A stretch of DNA of 11,136 nucleotides from DATGMB01 sp035293845 (GCA_035293845.1 DATGMB010000044.1:1-11136), one strand, 5' to 3'; shown: positions 1-5,774, numbered from the stretch's first letter. A program made the numbers and translations. The notes: generated from the sequence alone by a model not told the origin.

Positions 1-110
1 TCCAGCGCGCCGGTGCGGTAGCCCTGGTCCGCCATGCGGATCAGCGTGCCGCCGCAGGTCTGCTCGATATCGTCGGGGTGCGCCGCAATGGCGAGCACGT
101 CGAGGCTCAT
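1..110 (-). CDS. bshB1: PIG-L/LmbE-family deacetylase, BshB1-like (5' end only)
   Basis: Only the first 36 codons lie in the window; the rest runs off the left edge. The visible N-terminus has a short beta strand followed by A-H-P-D-D at residues 10-14 and E16, then a C-G-G-T-L turn. This is the signature of zinc-dependent N-acetylglucosamine deacetylases of the LmbE/PIG-L family, where the His and second Asp bind zinc. The residues after the motif (E-Q-T-C-G-G-T-L-I-R-M-A) resemble bacillithiol-type BshB1 enzymes, which deacetylate GlcNAc-malate to GlcN-malate in the cytoplasm. The ATG overlaps the stop of the glutaredoxin-like gene by 4 nt (ATGA), so the two are probably translationally coupled. 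Family assignment is strong. The BshB1 role rests on the N-terminus and the thiol-redox neighbour, and another sugar deacetylase remains possible. Confidence 0.8.
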   Translation of the reverse strand, partial: MSLDVLAIAAHPDDIEQTCGGTLIRMADQGYRTGAL

Positions 111-346
111 CGGCGCCCCAGCCGCTTCAGCAATTCGCTCATATCCACTCCGTATTGGAACGCCTTGTGCCCGTCGATCGCGATCACCGGCACCTCATCG
201 TTGTAAAGCCGCCGCAGCTCCGCGTCGGCATCGATATCGAACTCTTCGTAGTCGAACGCCGCGCGACCGCGCGCCTCGGCGAGCACGCGCTTCGCCTGCT
301 CGCACAGGTGGCAGCCCGCGCGCGTGTACAGCGTGACCTTTTTCAT
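107..346 (-). CDS. Glutaredoxin-like thiol-disulfide protein
   Basis: A 79-residue single-domain thioredoxin-fold protein. It starts with a beta strand, then T-R-A-G-C-H-L-C-E at residues 8-16. The C12-H-L-C15 pair is the redox centre, and the cis-proline loop V-P-V is at residues 52-54. The G-C-H-L-C-E form is typical of the small glutaredoxin-like (DUF836-type) family rather than classical C-P-Y-C glutaredoxins. The start ATG overlaps the rhomboid stop by one base (TAATG), and the stop overlaps the bshB1-like start by 4 nt. Being directly ahead of a bacillithiol-type deacetylase suggests a role in low-molecular-weight thiol redox chemistry, for example reducing mixed disulfides, but this is inferred only from context. 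The partner thiol cannot be read from the sequence. Confidence 0.88.
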   Translation of the reverse strand: MKKVTLYTRAGCHLCEQAKRVLAEARGRAAFDYEEFDIDADAELRRLYNDEVPVIAIDGHKAFQYGVDMSELLKRLGRR

Positions 347-1017
347 TACCAGTAGAGATCGCGCCGCCGCCAGTAGCGCTCGCGCGGGTGCATCGCGTTG
401 ATCAGCAGCATGCCGGCCACGAAGCCGCCGACGTGCGCCAGGAACGCCGTTCCGCCCTGCGAGGCCTCCGTAATGCTGCCGAAGCCGCCGAAGATCTGGA
501 TGGCGAACCAGTAGATCAGCATCAGCCAGGCCGGCACGTCGAAGGTGAAAATGAACAGCAGAAAGAACAGCATCACCACGTGCGAGCGGGGGAACTTCAG
601 CAGGTAGGCGCCCATCACGCCCGCGATCGCGCCGCTCGCCCCGACCATCGGCACGCGCGACATGGGGTCCATCCCCACCTGCGCCATGGCGGCTGCGAAG
701 CCGCACGCGAGGTAGAAGATCAGGTATTTGGCGTGCCCCAGGATATCTTCCACGTTGTCCCCGAAGACCCAGAGGAACAGCATGTTCCCCAGCACGTGGA
801 ACCAGCTCGCATGCACGAACATCGCGGTGAACACGTTGGCGATGCTGAAGTGCGCCGGGACCAGGCTGTAGACCTCCATGAACCGGTTCAGCGAATACGG
901 GTCCACCAGGCTCAGCCAGAACTGGTGCAGGTACACGAGGATATTAATCACGATCAGGCAGATGGTGACCGTCGGCGCGGAGTAGCTCGGCTGCGTGACC
1001 TTGATCGGTATGACCAT
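346..1017 (-). CDS. Rhomboid-family intramembrane serine protease
   Basis: A 223-residue polytopic membrane protein with about six transmembrane segments, the first around residues 15-32. It carries the diagnostic rhomboid motifs: H-A-S-W-F-H-V-L-G-N-M-L-F-L at 69-82, G-A-S-G at 126-129 with nucleophile S128, and the partner histidine in A-H-V-G-G-F (H195). These form the Ser-His dyad that cleaves peptide bonds within the membrane. The length is normal for a bacterial rhomboid without extra domains. The short, basic, Trp/Tyr-rich tail (residues 211-223) is likely cytosolic. The start lies 3 nt after the sugar-kinase stop, and the stop overlaps the next start by 1 nt. The substrate is unknown. 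Confidence 0.95.
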   Translation of the reverse strand: MVIPIKVTQPSYSAPTVTICLIVINILVYLHQFWLSLVDPYSLNRFMEVYSLVPAHFSIANVFTAMFVHASWFHVLGNMLFLWVFGDNVEDILGHAKYLIFYLACGFAAAMAQVGMDPMSRVPMVGASGAIAGVMGAYLLKFPRSHVVMLFFLLFIFTFDVPAWLMLIYWFAIQIFGGFGSITEASQGGTAFLAHVGGFVAGMLLINAMHPRERYWRRRDLYW

Positions 1018-1020
1018 GAA

Positions 1021-1974
1021 TTAGTGAAAGCTGGCTGCGCGGGCGGCGAATTCGGGGTGCGACCTCCGCTCGGCGCGCGCCATCAGTGCGCGCACGTCCT
1101 CCATGCCGCGGATTCCTCCGCGGGCGCCCAGCGCCGTGCAGTTGAGAGCGGCCATCGCGTTGGAAAAGTCCAGCGCATCGAGCATCCCCATGCCCTGCAA
1201 CACAGAATAGCAGAATGCCCCGTGGAAAATATCCCCGGCGCCGGTGGTGTCCACGCAGTTCACTACGTAAGCGGGCGAATAGAAAAATTCGCCGTTCACG
1301 CGCGCGAGCGACCCGTGCGCGCCGAGCGTCATGGCCGCCACTTTCATGCCGTATTCGGTCTGGATGGCTTCGAGGGCGCGGAACGGATCGTTCACGCCGG
1401 TCCATGCCGCGGGGAATTCGGAGCTCGCCACCAGGTAATCGATAAGCGGCAGAACGCGGTCGAAGCCGTGATAGATGGTGTCGACGTCCACCGTCACGGG
1501 AATGCCGTGCCGCCGCGCGATGGCCGCCGCGTGCGCCACGGCCGGCGTGTCGTGCCCGTCGATGTGGAGCAGCCGCGCGCAGGTGATCTGCTCTTCGGCG
1601 ATCTGCTCGGGGTCGATGCGCAGGCAGTCGTCGCGCCGCCAGAGCACGGTGCGCTCGCCGGTCGAGCGGTCGATGATGATGTAGGCCGATTGGTTGGCGC
1701 AGCCGCGCCGGATCTGCACGTGATCGAGGTTGATGCCGGTCCCGCGCAGGCTATCCATCTGGATGCGGCCGCGCTCGTCATCGCCGACCGCGCCGATATA
1801 CTTGGTGCGCAGCCCCAGCCGCGCGCAGGCTGCAAGCGCGCTCGCCACCTGCCCGCCCGGACAGAGGAATTCCTCGAGAAACGGCACTTTCCCCGCGTAC
1901 GCGGGAAAATGCGGCACGATGAGCATGGTATCGGTGGCGTTGAGGCCCACGCCGACGACGTCGAATTCGGGCAT
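1021..1974 (-). CDS. PfkB-family carbohydrate kinase
   Basis: A 317-residue ribokinase-fold kinase. It has an N-terminal D-V-V-G-V-G-L-N-A-T-D strand-turn, the P-G-G-Q-V-A-S-A substrate-loop motif at 39-46, the V-G-D-D-x-x-G element near 63-69, and the PfkB signature C-V-D-T-T-G-A-G-D at 240-248, where D248 is the catalytic base. It phosphorylates a sugar or sugar-like alcohol with ATP, but the substrate cannot be deduced. Adenosine kinase, fructokinase and KDG kinase types share this fold. It is the first gene of the minus-strand operon with rhomboid, glutaredoxin and bshB1. No good Shine-Dalgarno precedes the ATG, but a TACAAT box ends 8 nt upstream (1983-1988), suggesting a promoter close to the start and possibly a leaderless mRNA. 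The gene begins directly after the broken end of the fic remnant. Confidence 0.92.
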   Translation of the reverse strand: MPEFDVVGVGLNATDTMLIVPHFPAYAGKVPFLEEFLCPGGQVASALAACARLGLRTKYIGAVGDDERGRIQMDSLRGTGINLDHVQIRRGCANQSAYIIIDRSTGERTVLWRRDDCLRIDPEQIAEEQITCARLLHIDGHDTPAVAHAAAIARRHGIPVTVDVDTIYHGFDRVLPLIDYLVASSEFPAAWTGVNDPFRALEAIQTEYGMKVAAMTLGAHGSLARVNGEFFYSPAYVVNCVDTTGAGDIFHGAFCYSVLQGMGMLDALDFSNAMAALNCTALGARGGIRGMEDVRALMARAERRSHPEFAARAASFH

Positions 1975-1982
1975 GAAGAGCT

Positions 1983-1988
1983 ATTGTA
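1983..1988 (-). promoter_or_regulatory. Candidate -10 box for the PfkB-kinase operon
   Basis: On the minus strand TACAAT lies 8 nt before the ATG at 1974. This would put the transcription start at or within a few bases of the start codon. No TTGACA-like -35 is visible at 16-18 nt spacing. Similar boxes precede two plus-strand genes (2525-2530 and 5337-5342) with 6-nt spacing, which makes chance less likely. Prediction only. Confidence 0.4.
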
Positions 1989-1991
1989 AGC

Positions 1992-2269
1992 CTGCGTTCG
2001 GCCGTTGCCTTCGCGGAACAGGCCGCGCGCCGCGCAAAGGCCGCGGGATCGGTAGTGTGCAGGTCGCGATCCTGCTGGAGCCGCTTCAACACGTCCGCCA
2101 CGCAAGTGTCAATGAATTGCGGATCGCAAAACGGCGATCCGCTGTTGGCAATTGCGACCGTGCGCCATTCGCCCGCCTCCCACTCCTCCAATGCGCGCTG
2201 CTCCGTGATGCCGAGCCGATTCCGCAATACCGTAGTGCCCGGGTAGCAGTACGGGTCCTCAAAGTTCAT
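1992..2269 (-). pseudogene. Decayed Fic/Doc-family AMP-transferase toxin
   Basis: The reading frame from ATG 2269 begins F-E-D-P-Y-C-Y-P-G-T-T-V-L-R-N-R-L-G-I, a typical Fic N-terminus (residues 3-21). It then jumps near codon 30 straight to A-G-E-W-R-T-V-A-I-A, losing about 40 residues that normally include the first core helices. Homology continues to about F-A-R-R-A (residues 78-82). The Fic core L-F-R-E-G-N-G-R-T-Q then appears at 2021-1992 in a different frame, so a second deletion with a frameshift removed the segment before it, including the catalytic histidine of H-P-F-x-x-G-N-G-R. Everything after T-Q is missing, because the pfkB promoter and start follow. With three lesions this is a remnant, not an active enzyme. 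The start lies 3 nt after the antitoxin stop, the usual class I order. Confidence 0.85.
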
Positions 2270-2272
2270 GTG

Positions 2273-2497
2273 TCAGGCGGCTGGATCGGTGGCTTGCGCG
2301 CCTGGGTTTGTGGGCCGAATCAGTTCGAGCATCTCTTCCAGGCTCAGCTCACCCGCCACGAAGCGGGCTGCCGCGGCATGGAAGGCGGGCGAAGGCTCCA
2401 GGCCCTCCATCCGGACCGACGCCAGCGCTTCTTCCAGCGCGGCCTGGCGCGACATCCGCTCCTGCGGGCCGATCTCACGGGCAGTGGTGCGGGCCAT
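2273..2497 (-). CDS. VbhA-type antitoxin of a class I Fic system
   Basis: A 74-residue protein (60 if the internal ATG at 2455 is used). Residues 24-35, A-L-A-S-V-R-M-E-G-L-E-P, match the core of VbhA/FicA antitoxins and contain the S-x-x-x-E-G inhibitory motif (S27, E31, G32). In known class I systems this glutamate enters the Fic active site and blocks productive ATP binding. A second helix, F-V-A-G-E-L-S-L-E-E-M (46-56), also matches the family's G-E-(L/I)-x-x-x-E region. It sits upstream of the fic remnant with a 3-nt gap. The ATG at 2497 has GAAGGG almost touching it; the ATG at 2455 has AGGAG 3 nt away, so the start is uncertain. The frame appears intact although its toxin is destroyed. 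It may be a fossil, or may act on another Fic protein. Confidence 0.85.
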   Translation of the reverse strand: MARTTAREIGPQERMSRQAALEEALASVRMEGLEPSPAFHAAAARFVAGELSLEEMLELIRPTNPGAQATDPAA

Positions 2498-2536
2498 CCC
2501 TTCTATATTCGCTCGCCCTCCGGCTACAATCCTCTC
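2498..2536. promoter_or_regulatory. 39-bp divergent promoter region
   Basis: Only 39 bp separate the antitoxin start (minus, 2497) from the amidohydrolase start (plus, 2537). On the plus strand TACAAT at 2525-2530 ends 6 nt before the ATG, with no Shine-Dalgarno between them, which fits a leaderless transcript. On the minus strand an AT-rich patch (AATATAGA, about 2502-2509) could serve the antitoxin. Both promoters must overlap if both are active, so mutual interference is possible. Prediction from base composition and spacing only. Confidence 0.4.
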
Positions 2537-3709
2537 ATGCGACCTTCGCTCGCGGTTGCTCTTCTGGCCTCCCTCGCCGCCGGCCAGACCCGCACTGTCA
2601 TCCGCGCCGGCACCATCCTCGATGGCCGCGGCGGCGTGCTGCATAACCAGCAGATCGTCATCGAAAACGGCCGCATCGCCGCCATCGGCCCCGCCCGCGA
2701 CCAGCCTGCTTACGACCTTCGGAACTTCACCGTGATGCCGGGCTGGATCGACACCCACATCCATCTCAACTGGCATCTAGATGCGAACGGCAAGTCCGTC
2801 GCAAGCGGGGGCAAGCCCGAGGACATGGCGCTCTACACCGAGGCCGACGCCTGGATGACGCTGCAGGGCGGCTTCACCACCGTGCAGAGCGTCGGCGCCG
2901 CGATCGACGCCGCGGTGCGCGACCGCGTCAATGAGGGCGTGCTGCCCGGGCCGCGCATCCTGACGTCTCTCCGGCAGATCACGAACCGCTCGGGCGACCC
3001 CGAGGCGCTGCGCAAGCTGGTGCGGCAAACCAAGGACGAGGGCGCGGACGTCATCAAGCTGTTCGCCACCAGCGGCCTTGGCGCCGGCGGCGGCCAGACG
3101 ATGACGGACGAGCAGATCCAGGCCGTTTGCGGCGAAGCCAAGGCGGCCGGGCTGCGCGCGGTCGTGCACGCCATCGGCGATGCCGGCGCGCGCGCCGCGG
3201 TACTGGCCGGCTGCACTTCGATCGAGCACGGCACGTTCCTCAAGGACGAAACGCTCGACCTGATGGCGCAGCGCGGCGTCTTTTTCGACCCCAACCTGCT
3301 GGTCCTGCACAACTATCTCGACCGGCGCGCGGCATTTACGTTCACGCCGGAGCAGTTGGCGACCATCGAGAAGGGCATCGCGCCGACGGTGGATGCGATC
3401 CAGCGCGCCCGCGCGCGCAAGATCAGGATTGCGTTCGGCACCGATGCCGTCGCGGGCGCCCACGGGCGCAATGCCGAAGAGTTCATTTACCGCGTCCAGG
3501 AAGCGCGCGAAAAGCCGATGGACGCGATTGTCAGCGCCACATCCGTTTCCGCCGCCTCGCTCGGCCTGGGCGATCGAATCGGCTCCCTCGTTCCCGGCTT
3601 CGATGCCGACCTGGTTGCCACCGACGGCAACCCCGTAGAGGACATCACCGCCGTCCGCCGGGTGGTCTTCGTCATGCGCGGCGGCAAGGTGTACCGGAAT
3701 TCCCGCTAA
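2537..3709 (+). CDS. Exported metal-dependent amidohydrolase (imidazolonepropionase/prolidase-like)
   Basis: A 390-residue protein with an uncharged signal-like start (residues 1-17, A-L-L-A-S-L-A-A-G-Q), then a small beta-sandwich, a TIM-barrel, and a return to the beta-sandwich (residues 350-388, P-G-F-D-A-D-L-V). The full binuclear metal set is visible: H74-x-H76 in D-T-H-I-H, K174 in D-V-I-K-L-F (likely carbamylated bridge), H211, H231 in I-E-H-G-T, and D303 in G-T-D-A. These residues place it in the amidohydrolase superfamily, in the clade often labelled imidazolonepropionase-like or Xaa-Pro dipeptidase. It hydrolyses a cyclic amide or peptide-like bond, but the substrate is not readable. 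It probably acts in the periplasm. ATG 2537 is chosen because the signal peptide starts there and a TACAAT box precedes it. A DUF71 ATPase follows after 12 nt. Confidence 0.9.
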   Translation: MRPSLAVALLASLAAGQTRTVIRAGTILDGRGGVLHNQQIVIENGRIAAIGPARDQPAYDLRNFTVMPGWIDTHIHLNWHLDANGKSVASGGKPEDMALYTEADAWMTLQGGFTTVQSVGAAIDAAVRDRVNEGVLPGPRILTSLRQITNRSGDPEALRKLVRQTKDEGADVIKLFATSGLGAGGGQTMTDEQIQAVCGEAKAAGLRAVVHAIGDAGARAAVLAGCTSIEHGTFLKDETLDLMAQRGVFFDPNLLVLHNYLDRRAAFTFTPEQLATIEKGIAPTVDAIQRARARKIRIAFGTDAVAGAHGRNAEEFIYRVQEAREKPMDAIVSATSVSAASLGLGDRIGSLVPGFDADLVATDGNPVEDITAVRRVVFVMRGGKVYRNSR

Positions 3710-3711
3710 TT

Positions 3712-3715
3712 GGAG
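3712..3715 (+). promoter_or_regulatory. Ribosome binding site deciding the DUF71 start
   Basis: GGAG lies 6 nt before ATG 3722, just after the amidohydrolase stop. This supports ATG 3722 over the in-frame TTG at 3710, whose own upstream bases have no Shine-Dalgarno sequence. Confidence 0.7.
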
Positions 3716-3721
3716 CATGCG

Positions 3722-4405
3722 ATGAAGAAGGTTCTCCTCTCCTGGAGCAGCGGAAAGGACAGCGCCTGGGCGCTCCACCTCCTTCGGCAGAGCGGCGGCG
3801 TGCAGGTGGCGGCGCTTGTGACGACATTCAACCGCGAGGCCGATCGCGTCGCGATGCATGCCGTCCGCCGCCCGCTGGCCGAGGCTCAGGCGGAGCGCAC
3901 CGGCCTCCCGCTCTGGCCCGTCGAGCTGCCTTGGCCGTGCTCCAACGCGGAATATGAACGGCTGATGCGCCGTGTCTGCGAGCGCGCGCGGGCCGAAGGC
4001 TTCGAGGCCATCGCCTTCGGCGACCTCTTCCTGCGCGACATTCGCGAATATCGCGAGCGCCAGTTGGAAAACGCCGGCCTCGAACCGCTCTTCCCGGTTT
4101 GGGAAATCCCGACGGACCGCCTCGCACGCGATATGATCGCCGCGGGCGTGAAGGCGAAGGTTACGTGCATCGACCCGGCGAAACTCGACGCTTCGTTTGC
4201 CGGCTGCGATTTCGACTTGGCGTTCGTGGAGAGTCTGCCGGCCGCCGTCGACCCGTGCGGCGAGAACGGTGAATTCCACAGTTTCGTCTACGATGCGCCC
4301 GTATTTGGCCGTCCGATCGCGGTCGAGACCGGCGAAATTGTCGAACGCGGCGGCTTCGTATTTGCGGATGTGAAGCCCGCGGCGGGCGCCAGCGCGGCGT
4401 CCTGA
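3722..4405 (+). CDS. DUF71/COG2102 PP-loop ATP-binding protein
   Basis: A 227-residue protein of the adenine-nucleotide alpha-hydrolase fold. The PP-loop is S-S-G-K-D-S at residues 9-14. The mid-region G-D-L-F-L-R-D-I-R-E-Y-R-E and the C-terminal C-G-E-N-G-E-F-H-S-F motif are hallmarks of COG2102. Archaeal and eukaryotic members (Dph6) amidate diphthine on EF2. Bacteria lack diphthamide, so a diphthine-ammonia ligase label would mislead here; comparative work has tied some bacterial members to B12-related salvage. The likely chemistry is ATP-dependent adenylation followed by amide formation on an unknown carboxylate. It lies between an amidohydrolase and a ribokinase-type kinase, 12 nt after one and 9 nt before the other, so a shared salvage pathway is plausible but unproven. 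Confidence 0.9.
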   Translation: MKKVLLSWSSGKDSAWALHLLRQSGGVQVAALVTTFNREADRVAMHAVRRPLAEAQAERTGLPLWPVELPWPCSNAEYERLMRRVCERARAEGFEAIAFGDLFLRDIREYRERQLENAGLEPLFPVWEIPTDRLARDMIAAGVKAKVTCIDPAKLDASFAGCDFDLAFVESLPAAVDPCGENGEFHSFVYDAPVFGRPIAVETGEIVERGGFVFADVKPAAGASAAS

Positions 4406-4414
4406 GGAGGACCC

Positions 4415-5323
4415 ATGCCAGCCCCACACATTGCCGTCGTCGGCAGCGCCAACGTCGATCTCACGACGTTCACCGACGCCTTCCCGCGCCCCGGCGAAAC
4501 CATCTTCGGGCGTGAATTCCACCTGGGATTCGGCGGAAAGGGCGCGAATCAAGCCGTCGCCGCGAGCCTGTGCGGCGCTCGCGTCTCGATGGTGGCGCGC
4601 GTCGGCGACGACCTGTTCGGCCCCGCCACCATCGGCAATTTCGCCGCGCGCGGCATCGATACTACGCACGTGCGCGTCACGCCGGGCGTTTCGAGCGGCG
4701 TGGCGCCGATTTTCGTGGATCGCTCCGGCGAGAACCGGATCCTGGTGGTCAAGGGCGCGAACGATCATCTGCTGCCGGCCGATATCGACGCCGCCGCGGC
4801 AATGCTTCGCGCGGCCGATTGCCTCGTGCTGCAGCTCGAAATCCCGCTCGAAACCGTGTACTACACCCTCCGCTTCGCGCGCCGGCACGGCATTCGTTCG
4901 ATTCTCAATCCCGCGCCCGCGCAGCCGCTCTCGTTCGAGGCGCTGGCGGACGCCGATTACGTTATCCCGAACGAGACGGAGGCCGAGGCGCTGGCGGGAA
5001 TGCCAGTGCGGAATCTTGAGGAGGCACGCGCCTGCGCCGCCGCGCTCACGGGCCGCGGGCTGCGCGGCGTGATCCTCACGCTGGGCGCTAATGGCGCGTT
5101 GTGGGACGGGCGCCATCTGCCCGCATATGCCGTGCAGCCGGTCGATACTACCGGAGCGGGCGATGCGTTTATCGGGAGCTTCGCCGCGTTTCTCGCCGCG
5201 GGGGCGCCGGAAGCCGAGGCGATCGCGCGCGCGAACGTGTATGCCGCCCTCTCCACGCTCGCCATCGGCACGCAATCCTCGTTCGTTCCGCGCGAACGCT
5301 TCGAAACGGCGTGGGCGGGATGA
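4415..5323 (+). CDS. rbsK: Ribokinase-family sugar kinase
   Basis: A 302-residue PfkB-superfamily kinase closest to ribokinase. It has V-V-G-S-A-N-V-D-L at 8-16, the sugar-binding G-G-K-G-A-N-Q-A at 40-47, N-P-A-P at 165-168, N-E-T-E-A-E near 186-191, and P-V-D-T-T-G-A-G-D-A-F at 242-252 with catalytic base D250. Length is normal for RbsK (about 300). It would phosphorylate D-ribose or a similar free sugar in the cytoplasm. AGGAGG overlaps the upstream stop codon and sits 4 nt before the ATG, so translation is probably coupled to the DUF71 gene. No ribose transporter is nearby. Its sugar may be released from nucleosides or cofactors handled by the neighbours. Ribokinase is the best guess, though related pentose or nucleoside kinases cannot be excluded. 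Confidence 0.88.
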   Translation: MPAPHIAVVGSANVDLTTFTDAFPRPGETIFGREFHLGFGGKGANQAVAASLCGARVSMVARVGDDLFGPATIGNFAARGIDTTHVRVTPGVSSGVAPIFVDRSGENRILVVKGANDHLLPADIDAAAAMLRAADCLVLQLEIPLETVYYTLRFARRHGIRSILNPAPAQPLSFEALADADYVIPNETEAEALAGMPVRNLEEARACAAALTGRGLRGVILTLGANGALWDGRHLPAYAVQPVDTTGAGDAFIGSFAAFLAAGAPEAEAIARANVYAALSTLAIGTQSSFVPRERFETAWAG

Positions 5324-5336
5324 CATCCGCCCCTGC

Positions 5337-5342
5337 TACACT
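5337..5342 (+). promoter_or_regulatory. Candidate -10 box for the DUF4342 gene
   Basis: TACACT ends 6 nt before ATG 5349, the same spacing as the TACAAT before the amidohydrolase. The 6 nt between contain no Shine-Dalgarno sequence, so the transcript may be leaderless. This suggests the gene has its own promoter even though it follows the ribokinase by only 25 nt. Confidence 0.4.
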
Positions 5343-5348
5343 TCCCCA

Positions 5349-5654
5349 ATGAACCAATTCGACCGCATCGTCGACCAGTTCCGCGTGCACGCCAATGAGC
5401 TCGCGGATAAGATTCAGGAGCTGGTTCATGAGGGCAATGTGCGCCGCATCATTATCAAGGATGAGCACGGCCACACCTTCATGGAGATCCCGCTGACCGT
5501 AGCGGCAGTGGGCGCGGTGCTGGCCCCGGTCCTGGCCGCGGTCGGCGCGCTGGCCGCGCTGGTCTCGCATTTCGAGGTGGTGGTCGAGCGCACGGCGCCG
5601 GTCACGTCCGATCCGGATGCCGATGTGCCCAAACCGGAACCGCCGAAACAATAG
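5349..5654 (+). CDS. DUF4342 domain-containing small membrane protein
   Basis: A 101-residue protein. The first 45 residues are a charged segment, with E-L-V-H-E-G-N-V-R-R-I-I-I-K-D-E at 24-39, the recognisable DUF4342 core. A hydrophobic Ala/Val/Gly stretch (about 48-75, I-P-L-T-V-A-A-V-G-A-V-L-A-P) follows and probably inserts in the membrane. V-V-V-E-R closes the domain, and the last 20 residues are an acidic, Pro-rich tail (P-D-A-D-V-P-K-P-E-P-P-K-Q). The family function is not known. There is no signal peptide. The upstream TACACT box suggests separate transcription from the kinase operon. Confidence 0.85.
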   Translation: MNQFDRIVDQFRVHANELADKIQELVHEGNVRRIIIKDEHGHTFMEIPLTVAAVGAVLAPVLAAVGALAALVSHFEVVVERTAPVTSDPDADVPKPEPPKQ

Positions 5655-5656
5655 CG

Positions 5657-5693
5657 GCGTGCCAGTGTGCGATGGCAGACCCGGCGGGCACGC
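5657..5693 (+). terminator. Weak hairpin after DUF4342, possible terminator
   Basis: A 7-bp inverted repeat (GCGTGCC at 5657-5663, GGCACGC at 5687-5693) with a 23-nt loop starts 2 nt after the DUF4342 stop. There is no following T-run, so it is at most a weak or Rho-assisted terminator. Confidence 0.2.
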
Positions 5694-5695
5694 TG

Positions 5696-5713
5696 GTGTG
5701 AACAGCATCACAC
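5696..5713. promoter_or_regulatory. Crp/Fnr-type operator-like palindrome
   Basis: GTGTGA-ACAGCA-TCACAC is a perfect 6+6 palindrome with a 6-nt spacer. It contains both consensus half-sites of the Crp family (TGTGA-N6-TCACA). Its centre lies about 70 nt upstream of the ATG of the 203-aa secreted protein, a sensible place for an activator. A dyad this short also occurs by chance, and no Crp homologue is in the window. Confidence 0.4.
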
Positions 5714-5774
5714 GCGGCGGGCTTGAGCGGTCACTGGCATCGTGCGTGCTCTGCCAAGCAGCGGGAACTCGCTT

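Noticed and set aside
388..1989. A 533-codon plus-strand open frame
   Set aside because: It is antisense to the rhomboid and PfkB genes, is His/Arg/Glu-rich with no domain, and has no ribosome binding site. It is a GC-rich shadow.
1778..2269. Reading the fic remnant as an intact 163-aa protein running into pfkB
   Set aside because: After about residue 82 the frame is out of register with the Fic core, which appears in another frame. The tail is Arg-rich shadow of the pfkB gene.
3710..3721. TTG 3710 as the start of the DUF71 protein
   Set aside because: It would place the GGAG ribosome binding site inside the gene. ATG 3722 has ideal spacing and begins right at the conserved first strand.
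1021..5323. The two PfkB-family kinases as a recent duplication
   Set aside because: They share only family motifs; overall sequences, lengths (317 and 302) and substrate-loop motifs (P-G-G-Q-V-A against G-G-K-G-A-N) differ strongly and they sit on opposite strands.
2777..5326. An 849-codon minus-strand open frame
   Set aside because: It lies opposite the amidohydrolase, DUF71 and ribokinase genes, all with clear family motifs. Its composition (Arg/Gly/Ala/His-rich, no motif) is typical of an antisense shadow.
5742..5774. GTG 5742 as the start of the 203-aa protein
   Set aside because: The 11 extra residues would precede and spoil a well-formed signal peptide that begins at ATG 5775.
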